Shown here: positions 1 to 5,525 of the stretch, piece after piece
How positions within the stretch are numbered: the stretch's first letter is position 1
Layout of the letters: every line of letters starts with the position of its first letter
Source: a virus
Reading direction: 5' to 3' (one strand)
DNA: 40,698 nt
IMG/VR virus record: IMGVR_UViG_3300034170_000007
Span: 1 to 40,698 of that record
Translations under genes and position numbers: made by a program
Notes under the pieces: model-generated
What the model saw: the letters and a program-made list of their open reading frames with translations, nothing else
What the model was told of the DNA's origin: nothing
Database searches by the model: none

Positions 1-268
1 GTGAGAGAGTAACATACATTGTCGCCCCTTTGGTTGATAGTCCCTGCTCCAGGCATTTCCCCAACGAATTAAGTTCGGCATGTACAACCTCGGGATTCCC
101 GTCAGGTGAGAATTCCCATTCATTAGGCCCACCACTTGCATGCCCGTTGAATCCACCCGACACGACTCCTGACGCCAGTACGAGAGCACAGCCCACATGT
201 GTGCGGGGGCAATGAGATTCATTTGCGTAGGCTTCCGCTGTTGCCATGTGCATTTTGTCATATTTCAC
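1..268 (-). CDS. Deoxycytidylate (dCMP) deaminase, 3' end cut off by window
   Basis: Converts dCMP to dUMP, feeding thymidylate synthesis in the phage nucleotide pool. The visible 89 residues show the zinc-dependent cytidine/dCMP deaminase fold: CPRTHVGCALV (residues 20-30), GGFNG (38-42) and the catalytic H-A-E at 63-65 (His zinc ligand, Glu proton shuttle), then KGATMYVTLS, which in this family directly precedes the zinc-binding C-x-x-C. That second cysteine motif lies outside the window. I chose the GTG at 268 because a GAGAGG ribosome site lies 6 bases upstream and the resulting start (MKYDKMHMA) matches the usual family N-terminus; an ATG at 253 is the alternative. It overlaps the preceding gene by 11 bases and is the last visible gene of the leftward operon. 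Confidence 0.88.
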   Translation of the reverse strand, partial: MKYDKMHMATAEAYANESHCPRTHVGCALVLASGVVSGGFNGHASGGPNEWEFSPDGNPEVVHAELNSLGKCLEQGLSTKGATMYVTLS

Positions 269-461
269 ACCTAACCTCTCTCCATCCAAATTTTTCTTGG
301 TATTCTTGGAGGGATAAATTACAAAGACTCTCCCTCCAAGACAGTAGATAGACTGGCCTGTAAAGGACAGAATATACCTCTCCATCCCAGCCACCCAACT
401 TCTCGCGTGGCTTCTCTTTATATGCACACCAAGTGCCGCACGGGTGTTGGGCGATCCACAT
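258..461 (-). CDS. Hypothetical protein, 67 aa
   Basis: Unrecognised small protein with a high Trp/Tyr/Cys content (starts MWIAQHPCGTWCAYKEKP). Its ATG overlaps the TGA of the upstream gene (TGATG) and its own end overlaps the deaminase gene, so it looks translationally coupled inside the operon. The tight coupling is the main reason to accept it. No membrane segment or known motif is seen. Confidence 0.6.
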   Translation of the reverse strand: MWIAQHPCGTWCAYKEKPREKLGGWDGEVYSVLYRPVYLLSWRESLCNLSLQEYQEKFGWREVRCEI

Positions 462-688
462 CAGACGTACACCAAGACTTTGACTTCGTACTCGTCACCA
501 CAATCATCCTGGGCTTCGCACTCATGGTCCCAAATATTATCTGGGTCTTCTGTGCTTTGGAAGACTACAGCAACCCCACGAATATCGTTGTAACCATTAC
601 CCTCTTGATCACGTGATGCCATTACTGAAAAGTCTCCATGTTCAGCAATAGCTGTTGACAATTGTGCGATAAGTTGACTAGCTTTCAT
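461..688 (-). CDS. Hypothetical acidic protein, 75 aa
   Basis: Small protein with an N-terminal amphipathic stretch (MKASQLIAQLSTAIAEHGD) and an acidic C-terminal half. The pattern 'LIAQLSTAIAEHGDFSVM' resembles short phage proteins annotated only as hypothetical. The ATG overlaps the upstream stop (ATGA) and has a GGAGAGGA ribosome site upstream. No function can be assigned. Confidence 0.75.
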   Translation of the reverse strand: MKASQLIAQLSTAIAEHGDFSVMASRDQEGNGYNDIRGVAVVFQSTEDPDNIWDHECEAQDDCGDEYEVKVLVYV

Positions 689-1029
689 CGTTTTTGTCCT
701 CTCCGAGTTGCGGTTCCGAAGGCAGGCTTGCTGTCTTCACCAAGTGGTTTGCCCTTCTGTAGGCGGCTCGTATTTACAGAGTATCGACCCTTTCCGTACT
801 CGCTGTCAATCCAATCTTGAGCCACCTGCCGCTTCGCAGTGTGCACAAACACGTAGTTCCCGGCTGCGTCTTTGATAAAGAATGTGGCAGGAGGGATAAA
901 CTCCCAAGCGGCGAACTCAGCGTAGCTTACAAGGGTAATCTTCTGCTTGTCAACCCTATAAGCCTTATAAATGTTCTCCTTGGCGTGCATGGCCTCAACA
1001 ACTTGATCCATCAGACTAGCTTTACTCAT
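685..1029 (-). CDS. Hypothetical protein, 114 aa
   Basis: Unrecognised protein with a basic C-terminus (ends TATRRGQKR). The open frame extends 13 codons further upstream, but the ATG at 1029 (MSKASLMDQ) sits 5 bases behind a strong GGAGGG site and is the better start. A terminator-like hairpin at 1049-1080 separates it from the ClpP-like gene, so its transcription would depend on read-through or a local promoter that I could not identify. Its 3' end overlaps the next gene by 4 bases. Confidence 0.75.
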   Translation of the reverse strand: MSKASLMDQVVEAMHAKENIYKAYRVDKQKITLVSYAEFAAWEFIPPATFFIKDAAGNYVFVHTAKRQVAQDWIDSEYGKGRYSVNTSRLQKGKPLGEDSKPAFGTATRRGQKR

Positions 1030-1048
1030 AAACCCTCCAAGCAGACAT

Positions 1049-1080
1049 AAAAATGGCCGGCTGTCCAAAGGACGACCGGC
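1049..1080 (-). terminator. Intrinsic terminator after the ClpP-like gene
   Basis: Read leftward, GCCGGTCGTCC-TTT-GGACAGCCGGC forms a hairpin with one internal mismatch pair (1056-1080), followed by CATTTTTA with five consecutive U. It lies 15 bases beyond the stop codon of the ClpP-like gene and inside the operon, so it may attenuate rather than end transcription. Confidence 0.65.
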
Positions 1081-1094
1081 TCATGGGGTGAATC

Positions 1095-1706
1095 TTACTT
1101 AACGAAGTCAGGTGTGTCAAGACCTTCTTCTGACTCTCTTGCGTAGGCTTCACGAAGCGCTTCACGGTACTCAGAGAAGGCCGTCAGTCGGTCTGCCAGC
1201 TCGTCTCCCTCAAAGTACAACTCCTTTCCATCAATCACACGCTCAATCTCTTCCTCAGAAAGGAAACCAGCATAGGTTGAACGTACAAAACGAGCAATCA
1301 TTTTGTCGTTGTGATCAACGTTTGCCTTAACGTGAGGAGCGATACCAGCGTAGCCATAGCTAGCTGTGTGTACCATGAAAGATGACATTTCGTCAATCTC
1401 CCATTCGTCGCACGCAAGTGCGATTGCTGTAGCAGCACTAGCACACGTTGGTCCGATGTAAGCAACTGTGTGGGCTGCTGTACTGGTGATAGCACGACAG
1501 ATTAAATGTCCTGTGTCCAAACTACCACCCGGAGAAACAATCTCGATATTAATCACGTCACGCTCGCCAGCGGCAGCAAAGAGTTGAAACTCTTCTTCGA
1601 AGTCATCAGGTTCTGTGATTGCACGAGCTAGTCTTAGTCTATACTCGTTTACAACGTGCTGGTTAACCATAATGCGGTTAGGTTTATTTCCAATTTCCTC
1701 ACTCAT
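1095..1706 (-). CDS. ClpP-like serine protease
   Basis: A 203-residue protein of the ClpP/crotonase-fold protease superfamily. Visible hallmarks are the oxyanion strand VSPGGS (residues 58-63), a nucleophile region PTCASAAT with Ser90 as probable catalytic serine, and HTAS with His113; the 23-residue Ser-His spacing is close to the 25 of bacterial ClpP. The C-terminal segment with GKELYFEGDELADRL resembles the end of ClpP-like phage proteases, where the acidic residue of the triad lies upstream. The ATG at 1706 follows a GGGAGGG site; the frame is open further upstream, but that part lies within phoH. It overlaps phoH by 8 bases. The role in phage is unknown (turnover of host or phage proteins); a prohead protease is less likely because an XkdF-type one is encoded at 12.2 kb. 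Confidence 0.85.
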   Translation of the reverse strand: MSEEIGNKPNRIMVNQHVVNEYRLRLARAITEPDDFEEEFQLFAAAGERDVINIEIVSPGGSLDTGHLICRAITSTAAHTVAYIGPTCASAATAIALACDEWEIDEMSSFMVHTASYGYAGIAPHVKANVDHNDKMIARFVRSTYAGFLSEEEIERVIDGKELYFEGDELADRLTAFSEYREALREAYARESEEGLDTPDFVK

Positions 1707-2460
1707 GTTTCTTTCCCTCCCGTTCGTCCTTCTCAAATGCGATGATCCAATCCTTGCAGGCTTGGCTACGCTCGATGTCATTTACATGGTTGAAGTCGAT
1801 AAAACCAATTTCAAGATGTGAGTGGCGTGAAGCCATATCTGTCAGCATCTTTAAACCGCTGTGGGATTTAAGGGCACTTTGGCTAACATCACCAGAGATA
1901 ACCATCTTACAGTCCTTACCCTGGCGGGTAACAATGTTCTTGGCTTCCTCTTGGTTAATGTCTTCGCCTTCGTCAACAATAAAGAAACACTTCTCAGCAC
2001 TAAAACCTTTCAACACTTCAAGTGGCACATACTGAATGTTTCCATTTTCAATGGCTGTCTCAAGTCCGCCAGGCGTTAGGCGATCCTTCAAGATATTGAT
2101 TACTGGCATCAGCCACATCTCCATTTTCTCAAGTGCGCTCCCTTTGAACATCCCAAGACTCTTTGAGTTAGAAATGTTTGGACGCACGAATACAATCTTG
2201 TCGATTTCACCCTTAAGGTAAGCATCACACGCCATGACTGTTGGGATATACGTCTTAGACGTGCCCGCGTAGCCTGTGGCGATTGTTAGAGGGTTTTCGT
2301 TGATGCTCTGAATGTAGGCACGTTGCTTCTCGTTGCGAGGCGTCAGAGGCTTTGTGTTAGCTGCACGTTGTTCAACAAACTTAGACTGAACCTCACGTCC
2401 CTTTTCTTCCTTTACTTCCCAGCGTTTGCCGAGAACCTTTGCTTGGTTTCTTTTAGCCAT
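1699..2460 (-). CDS. phoH: PhoH-like ATPase
   Basis: A 253-residue P-loop ATPase of the PhoH family, the helicase-like ATPases common in phages whose role in infection is not settled. Walker A is GYAGTSKT at residues 63-70, with Ser where most members have Gly before the Lys-Thr pair. Walker B is FFIVDEGED around Asp163-Glu164, and the sensor-like VISGD and SGLKMLTDM motifs follow. The Lys/Arg-rich first 40 residues form an N-terminal extension. The ATG has a GGAGGTG ribosome site. It overlaps the ClpP-like gene downstream, suggesting coupled expression; a terminator-like hairpin lies directly upstream (2474-2494). Confidence 0.93.
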   Translation of the reverse strand: MAKRNQAKVLGKRWEVKEEKGREVQSKFVEQRAANTKPLTPRNEKQRAYIQSINENPLTIATGYAGTSKTYIPTVMACDAYLKGEIDKIVFVRPNISNSKSLGMFKGSALEKMEMWLMPVINILKDRLTPGGLETAIENGNIQYVPLEVLKGFSAEKCFFIVDEGEDINQEEAKNIVTRQGKDCKMVISGDVSQSALKSHSGLKMLTDMASRHSHLEIGFIDFNHVNDIERSQACKDWIIAFEKDEREGKKHE

Positions 2461-2473
2461 TATGCACCTCCAT

Positions 2474-2494
2474 GAAAATGGGGCCGAAGCCCCT
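2474..2494 (-). terminator. Terminator-like hairpin upstream of phoH
   Basis: Read leftward, GGGGC-TTCG-GCCCC (2493-2480) with a UUCG tetraloop is followed by ATTTTC. It sits between the preceding gene and the phoH ribosome site. The U-tract is only four bases, so partial termination, processing or 3'-end stabilisation is plausible. Confidence 0.55.
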
Positions 2495-2499
2495 GAAAA

Positions 2500-2844
2500 T
2501 CACTCTGCTTCTTCAGCCTCTGGAATCATAGCCATAAGAATTCGGATACGTTCATCGTGAACGGCCTCACTAACTTGGTGAGAGACGAAGATAACTTTGT
2601 TGAATTCTTCGCTTTTCATAATCTTGTCGACACGCTTGATTGTTGCGAAATCAACACTCTCCAAGAAAGCCTTACCGATAATCTCGGTGTAAGCATCAAG
2701 GTCAACCATCGCAAGAAGTTGCTCGGCCAGCTCTGGAGTAAGTGTGAGCCCTTGTGCATCTAGGATAGGGAAGAGTGCGTTACCAAGATCGTTCTTTGCA
2801 AACTCATAGAAGAATTCACGTTGGGCTTTTGTAAGTTTTGTCAT
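2500..2844 (-). CDS. Hypothetical helical protein, 114 aa
   Basis: Predicted to be almost wholly alpha-helical, with an acidic C-terminus (ends PEAEEAE). The arrangement of a helical N-terminus followed by 'IGKAFLESVDFATIKRVDKIMKSEEF' loosely recalls DUF2059-like proteins, but I do not consider this an identification. It starts 3 bases after the portal-like gene stops, with a TTAGGAG ribosome site inside that gene's end. Confidence 0.8.
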   Translation of the reverse strand: MTKLTKAQREFFYEFAKNDLGNALFPILDAQGLTLTPELAEQLLAMVDLDAYTEIIGKAFLESVDFATIKRVDKIMKSEEFNKVIFVSHQVSEAVHDERIRILMAMIPEAEEAE

Positions 2845-2846
2845 AA

Positions 2847-3041
2847 TCAGTCTCCTAAAAGTTCAATGTCGAAAAGTCGTTCACGTGTCTCAGGGTCGCG
2901 TTCAGATGGCATAATAAGTCCACTCCGCTGCCCAGTTTGTATCTCTTTAATCAAATTTTTGTAGTGCTCGAAGACTTCTTTATCTTCTTCACTCGCGTCT
3001 TTACGCAAGTATCTAGCTGGCATTCGCAGTATAAGCAACAT
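2847..3041 (-). CDS. Portal-derived mini-protein, 64 aa
   Basis: This small gene encodes a divergent copy of portal protein residues 253-309 (gene at 10707-12176). Aligned by eye without gaps, about 29 of 59 positions are identical, including ARY/PRY, KDAS/EDAS, FEHYKN/FEYYKN, SGLIMP/SGLILP, and DPETRERLF/DPESRQPLF. The DNA has diverged, so the duplication is old and the frame has been kept. The ATG overlaps the upstream stop (TAATG) and carries a strong GGAGGTGA ribosome site, so translation is likely. It contains only the region around one portal helix-loop segment and cannot be a portal by itself. Binding to portal rings as a regulator is conceivable, but that is inference. Confidence 0.85.
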   Translation of the reverse strand: MLLILRMPARYLRKDASEEDKEVFEHYKNLIKEIQTGQRSGLIMPSERDPETRERLFDIELLGD

Positions 3042-3463
3042 TATTCACCTCCAATCTCTTCGATAGTCTGTTCTGCTTTTAGGGCTTTCTTTGCAGGAGC
3101 CTTCTTAGCTGGCTTGGTATCCTCTACATGGACCTTCTGACGCATCTGGATACTCTTGAAGCTGCGTTCATCGAAGAAGTGTGCACCGTGTAGGTCAAAC
3201 TCATACCCAGCCTCTACGAAGCTCTCAAGCAGCTTTAGGAAGGCCATTGCCTCGTAGTGTTCAACACGTCCATTCGTGTCAGCAGGGATTTCAACCAGAC
3301 CGCCACGAGCTTCTTTGAACAACCTCACCTGATGGTGATACGCACCGAAGAATGGAACACCCTCGTTTGTGTTACGGACTGCGTACCCTTCAGATAATTT
3401 TTCACAAACTGTATTGACGAAACCGATAGGGTTGTGGTCAACTACATCAACAAATTCTACCAC
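3041..3463 (-). CDS. Hypothetical protein, 140 aa, first gene of the leftward operon
   Basis: Unrecognised protein with a globular N-terminal part and a Lys/Ala-rich tail (KPAKKAPAKKALKAEQ, near residues 119-134) that resembles nucleic-acid-binding tails. The open frame continues upstream to an ATG at 3598, but the sigma70-like promoter at 3496-3523 lies inside that extension. A GTG at 3463 has an AAGGAG site 6 bases upstream, so I take GTG-3463 as the start. Its stop overlaps the portal-like gene. Confidence 0.75.
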   Translation of the reverse strand: MVEFVDVVDHNPIGFVNTVCEKLSEGYAVRNTNEGVPFFGAYHHQVRLFKEARGGLVEIPADTNGRVEHYEAMAFLKLLESFVEAGYEFDLHGAHFFDERSFKSIQMRQKVHVEDTKPAKKAPAKKALKAEQTIEEIGGE

Positions 3464-3495
3464 CTTGTTCTCCTTGTGTTCTTGAATAAGTTCTG

Positions 3496-3523
3496 ATAGT
3501 ATCACGGTATCTCCAATTGTCAA
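3496..3523 (-). promoter_or_regulatory. Sigma70-like promoter, leftward operon
   Basis: Read leftward: TTGACA (3523-3518), 16-base spacer, TACTAT (3501-3496). It matches the TTGACA-N16-TAnnnT pattern seen at several places in this phage and is placed to transcribe the whole leftward operon from 3463. It lies back to back with the rightward promoter at 3537. Confidence 0.7.
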
Positions 3524-3536
3524 GCTATGATTTATA

Positions 3537-3565
3537 TTGACTTTCGGAGTTTGTGGTGGTAGGAT
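3537..3565 (+). promoter_or_regulatory. Sigma70-like promoter in front of structured leader RNA copy 1
   Basis: TTGACT, 17-base spacer, TAGGAT. The predicted transcript start is only a few bases before the first conserved block of the structured RNA (GGAGAGA at 3578). Copy 2 has a promoter in the same place, which supports this weaker match. Confidence 0.55.
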
Positions 3566-3577
3566 GTAAAAGCTGAT

Positions 3578-3861
3578 GGAGAGAAATGTCGAATGCACTC
3601 ACCGGCCATCAGGATCAAGCCTATGAAGAGGAAGCTACTGGGCAAGCTGAGTTCTAATCTGATTAAAGCGTAGCGACGACACCGAAAGGTGGAATGATCA
3701 GAATCTGACGCACCCGCGTCTCCAGCCTGTGCTGGCCGAATGCAATCTCAATCTACGAGGTGCAGGGAAGATAGAACCAAGGAAGGTCTAGGCGACTAAT
3801 AATCGTATGGCTTTCCTTGGGACAGTTCTATCTTCCGATACAAAACTCATCTACGAGATAG
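3578..3861 (+). ncRNA. Structured leader RNA, copy 1 (family with copy at 35571)
   Basis: A roughly 284-base non-coding element related to 35571-35850. Shared blocks in order are GGAGAGA-ATGTCG, CTCACCGGCC (3598), ATGAAGAGGA-GCT (3623), AGCGA, GAATC/CAATCT, CCGA-TGC-ATCTCAAT, AGGCGA...TCGTATGGC and AAACTCAT. Between them lie stems that differ from copy 2 but still pair: CACC-GAAA-GGTG (3680-3691), GACGC-ACCC-GCGTC (3707-3720), CCAGC-CTGT-GCTGG (3722-3735), and a 15-bp bipartite stem, GATAGAAC/GTTCTATC plus CAAGGAA/TTCCTTG (3770-3832). TCTACGAG occurs twice (3752, 3850). The GTAT of the last loop could pair with ATAC downstream (pseudoknot). The element starts at a predicted promoter and leads toward the gene at 3955. 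I do not recognise the family. Confidence 0.75.
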
Positions 3862-3954
3862 ATCAAGAGCATATAACAAACACATACAACCATACTTAAC
3901 ATACTAATACTTAAGGAGATTGTGTGAAATAATACTTTACAGAAGGAACATAAT

Positions 3955-4152
3955 ATGAGTCGATGCAAGTGCTGCGACGTACCACTGAGTAATAATGACA
4001 GTCCTGCGTGGAATAAGCTGGCGAATAAAGAGGAAGACCTCTGTAGCTGGTGCAGGAATCTTGTGTATAATTCGTACACAGAGCGTGAGTACGTGTGCGG
4101 AAGGTATCCAGTTGATGGGTTGACTGGACCGACACCAGTACAAAGTCAATAA
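3955..4152 (+). CDS. Small CxxC zinc-binding protein, 65 aa
   Basis: The N-terminal half holds CKCC (residues 4-7) and CSWC (30-33), which together could bind one zinc ion in a treble-clef or ribbon-like finger; the C-terminal part is unstructured-looking. The ATG has an AGAAGGA site 6 bases upstream. It is the first gene behind structured leader RNA copy 1, with a 93-base AT-rich gap in between that contains an additional AAGGAG followed by a two-codon GTG frame. Function unknown. Confidence 0.78.
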   Translation: MSRCKCCDVPLSNNDSPAWNKLANKEEDLCSWCRNLVYNSYTEREYVCGRYPVDGLTGPTPVQSQ

Positions 4153-4178
4153 AATATAAAATAAACCCGATAAAGGGG

Positions 4179-4206
4179 TTGACATACTGTGCAATCATGA
4201 TAGAAT
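4179..4206 (+). promoter_or_regulatory. Sigma70-like promoter upstream of the tRNA region
   Basis: TTGACA, 16-base spacer, TAGAAT: a near-consensus promoter and the same layout as those at 9114, 37693 and 38743. It would transcribe the gene at 4319 and the first tRNAs. Confidence 0.8.
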
Positions 4207-4239
4207 AACTGTACTTAGGCACTAAAGCCATACAAGTTA

Positions 4240-4296
4240 TGTGAGTGGAGCATACCTGTTTCCTCCTCCTTTCGGGTTGTAAGTCTACCACTCACA
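4240..4296 (+). promoter_or_regulatory. Stem-loop leader
   Basis: A perfect 9-bp stem, TGTGAGTGG/CCACTCACA, closes a 39-base loop that contains CCTCCTCC and a TTTCGGGTTG stretch. It lies about 30 bases behind the promoter at 4179 and ends 22 bases before the ATG at 4319. The loop's CCTCC could pair with ribosome-binding sequences, so a translational control role is possible; a simple mRNA-stabilising hairpin is equally possible. Confidence 0.5.
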
Positions 4297-4318
4297 CCTA
4301 TTTAGAATGGAGAATGCG

Positions 4319-4639
4319 ATGGAACAGAAAAATAAAGGTGGTCGTCCTACGAAGGCAGAAGTCGCTGCCCGTGGAATCACAAAGACAGAACTAGAAACAG
4401 GGTTGAAAATCCTCAAAAGAATTTTTGGATCAGCTCTTGACACAATGATTGAAATAAGCGACAATGCTGAACTTGGAATAAAAGACAGATTCAAGATGAA
4501 ACAAGAGTTGGTGAATATGTACATCAACCTAGTCAAGTCTGATCAGGCTCTTAAGATACAGCTAAGTAAAGGTACTGATGGCGAAATTGATGAACCTACT
4601 GACAAGCCTTTGGCACCAGTATTCAATTTCGCAAAGTAA
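4319..4639 (+). CDS. Putative small terminase subunit or DNA-binding protein, 106 aa
   Basis: The N-terminus carries a basic GGRPTKAEVAARG segment typical of phage small terminase and related HTH proteins, followed by a long helical body (ETGLKILKRIF...DRFKMKQELVNMYINLVKSDQ) of the kind that oligomerises in TerS. No other TerS candidate lies near the large subunit at 9228, though the tRNA array separates the two. ATG-4319 is preferred to ATG-4307 because GGAG lies 6 bases upstream of the former. The identification is tentative. Confidence 0.5.
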   Translation: MEQKNKGGRPTKAEVAARGITKTELETGLKILKRIFGSALDTMIEISDNAELGIKDRFKMKQELVNMYINLVKSDQALKIQLSKGTDGEIDEPTDKPLAPVFNFAK

Positions 4640-4645
4640 AGATAT

Positions 4646-4722
4646 GAGACGTTGGCCGACCGGCGCTAGGCAACAGGCTTTTAACCTGTATTAACTTGGT
4701 TCGATTCCAAGGCGTTTCACCA
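4646..4722 (+). tRNA. tRNA-Lys(TTT)
   Basis: Acceptor GAGACGT pairs with GCGTTTC (two G-U pairs). D stem GCC/GGC, anticodon stem ACAGG/CCTGT with loop CTTTTAA, and T arm CTTGG-TTCGATT-CCAAG. CCA is encoded. Confidence 0.93.
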
Positions 4723-4727
4723 AATAC

Positions 4728-4817
4728 AGCGGATTGGCAGAGAGGCTTAATGCAACGCTTTGCTAAAGCGTCGGCCCAGAAATGGGTCCGTAGGTTCGAA
4801 TCCTACATCCGCTACCA
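4728..4817 (+). tRNA. tRNA-Ser(GCT)
   Basis: Acceptor AGCGGAT/ATCCGCT, anticodon stem ACGCT/AGCGT with loop TTGCTAA. A long variable arm (class II) is present as expected for serine. T loop TTCGAAT; encoded CCA. Confidence 0.95.
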
Positions 4818-4821
4818 GAAT

Positions 4822-4921
4822 GACCGTGTCGCTCACGGTATGACAAACACTAGACAGTGAGGGTTCTGCTGTCTCTTCATGGAGTGGTATTGAGGCCACT
4901 CATTGGGGTAAGAGTCCCCAC
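4822..4921 (+). other. Inter-tRNA spacer with four consecutive hairpins
   Basis: Four perfect short stems follow one another: ACCGTG/CACGGT, GACAG/CTGTC, GAGTGG/CCACTC and TGGGG/CCCCA. It has no T-loop signature and no CCA, so it is not a normal tRNA. It may be a decayed tRNA, a processing signal or a small RNA. Confidence 0.5.
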
Positions 4922-4939
4922 AGGCAACCTCTAAATTTT

Positions 4940-5033
4940 GGGTAGTAATGCAGCGGGGTTGGTCCTGCGACTAGTCTTGAAAACTAGGTTCTGGCGTGAG
5001 CCGGATGGGGTTCGACTCCTCTGCTACCCGCCA
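4940..5033 (+). tRNA. tRNA-Ser(TGA)
   Basis: Acceptor GGGTAGT/GCTACCC, anticodon stem CTAGT/ACTAG with loop CTTGAAA. Long variable arm built on CTGGC/GCCGG, T loop TTCGACT, discriminator G, encoded CCA. Confidence 0.95.
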
Positions 5034-5041
5034 AATATAAA

Positions 5042-5117
5042 GGGTCTGAAGCATTGACGGTTGATGCAATCGGCTCATAACCGATAGAAGAGGGATCGTA
5101 ACCCTACAGACCCACCA
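5042..5117 (+). tRNA. tRNA-Met(CAT), or Ile2 if lysidine-modified
   Basis: Acceptor GGGTCTG/CAGACCC, D arm GCAT/ATGC, anticodon stem ATCGG/CCGAT with loop CTCATAA. T loop ATCGTAA departs from consensus. Elongator Met and AUA-reading Ile2 cannot be told apart here. Confidence 0.9.
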
Positions 5118-5120
5118 AAT

Positions 5121-5205
5121 GCCTGTATGGTGGAATTGGTATACACAGCGTTCTTAAACAGCGCCGCCCTCGGGATTGTGGGATCGTGGCCCACTACAGG
5201 CACCA
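5121..5205 (+). tRNA. tRNA-Leu(TAA)
   Basis: Acceptor GCCTGTA/TACAGGC, anticodon stem GCGTT/AGCGC with loop CTTAAAC. Class II variable arm CGCCCTCGGGATTG, T arm with loop ATCGTGG (consensus TTC replaced by ATC, as in tRNA-Leu(TAG) at 8236). Encoded CCA. Confidence 0.93.
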
Positions 5206-5213
5206 AAATACAA

Positions 5214-5287
5214 GCATCATTAGTTCAATGGGAGAACGCCATCCTTACAAGGTGGCTACGGTGGTTCGATTCCATCATGATGCACCA
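5214..5287 (+). tRNA. tRNA-Val(TAC)
   Basis: Acceptor GCATCAT/ATGATGC, D stem GTTC/GAAC, anticodon stem CCATC/GGTGG with loop CTTACAA. T loop TTCGATT; encoded CCA. Confidence 0.95.
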
Positions 5288-5299
5288 AACATCACAAAG

Positions 5300-5340
5300 T
5301 AGCAGCACTCGGGTTCGACTCCCGCCCGCAGCCCTCGGAG
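5300..5340 (+). pseudogene. tRNA 3'-half remnant
   Basis: CGGG-TTCGACT-CCCG is a good T arm followed by CCCGCAG, but no matching acceptor 5' strand, D arm or anticodon arm lies upstream, where tRNA-Val ends at 5287. It reads as the 3' part of a tRNA whose 5' part was lost. The remaining sequence to 5380 shows nothing further that I can identify. Confidence 0.5.
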
Positions 5341-5387
5341 GGACCGTGAAAGGTGGTTCATAAAGTGTGTGAAACGTGACTAGAGAG

Positions 5388-5417
5388 TTGACAAAGGACG
5401 GCCGTCTGGAGTAGACT
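5388..5417 (+). promoter_or_regulatory. Possible promoter before tRNA-Gln
   Basis: TTGACA, 18-base spacer, TAGACT. The spacing is longer than in the other promoters here, and the flanks (GAGAGT/ACTCTC) could also pair, so this is a weaker candidate. Confidence 0.4.
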
Positions 5418-5432
5418 CTCGGTACTAATTAT

Positions 5433-5507
5433 GGCCGGTTGGCGAAGTGGGAACGCAGCGAGCTTTGACCTCGTTATGAGGAGGTTCGATCCCTCCACCG
5501 GACGCCA
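5433..5507 (+). tRNA. tRNA-Gln(TTG)
   Basis: Acceptor GGCCGGT/ACCGGAC with one mismatch at pair 2-71, D stem GCG/CGC, anticodon stem GCGAG/CTCGT with loop CTTTGAC. Discriminator G as expected for glutamine; encoded CCA. Confidence 0.92.
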
Positions 5508-5525
5508 AACATTGAAGGAGATACA

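Noticed and set aside
3585-3656. Short ORFs starting ATGTCG at the beginning of both leader RNAs (possible leader peptides)
   Set aside because: The shared block CTCACCGGCC is read in different frames in the two copies, so the peptides are unrelated; the conservation is at RNA level.
3578-3861. Group I intron, GOLLD or ROOL RNA, tmRNA, or RNase P RNA
   Set aside because: No conserved core motifs of these classes are visible, the element is shorter than GOLLD/ROOL, and there is no split gene or tRNA-like end.
5127-5363. 78-codon ORF over tRNA-Leu and tRNA-Val
   Set aside because: The sequence is explained by tRNA genes and has no ribosome site.
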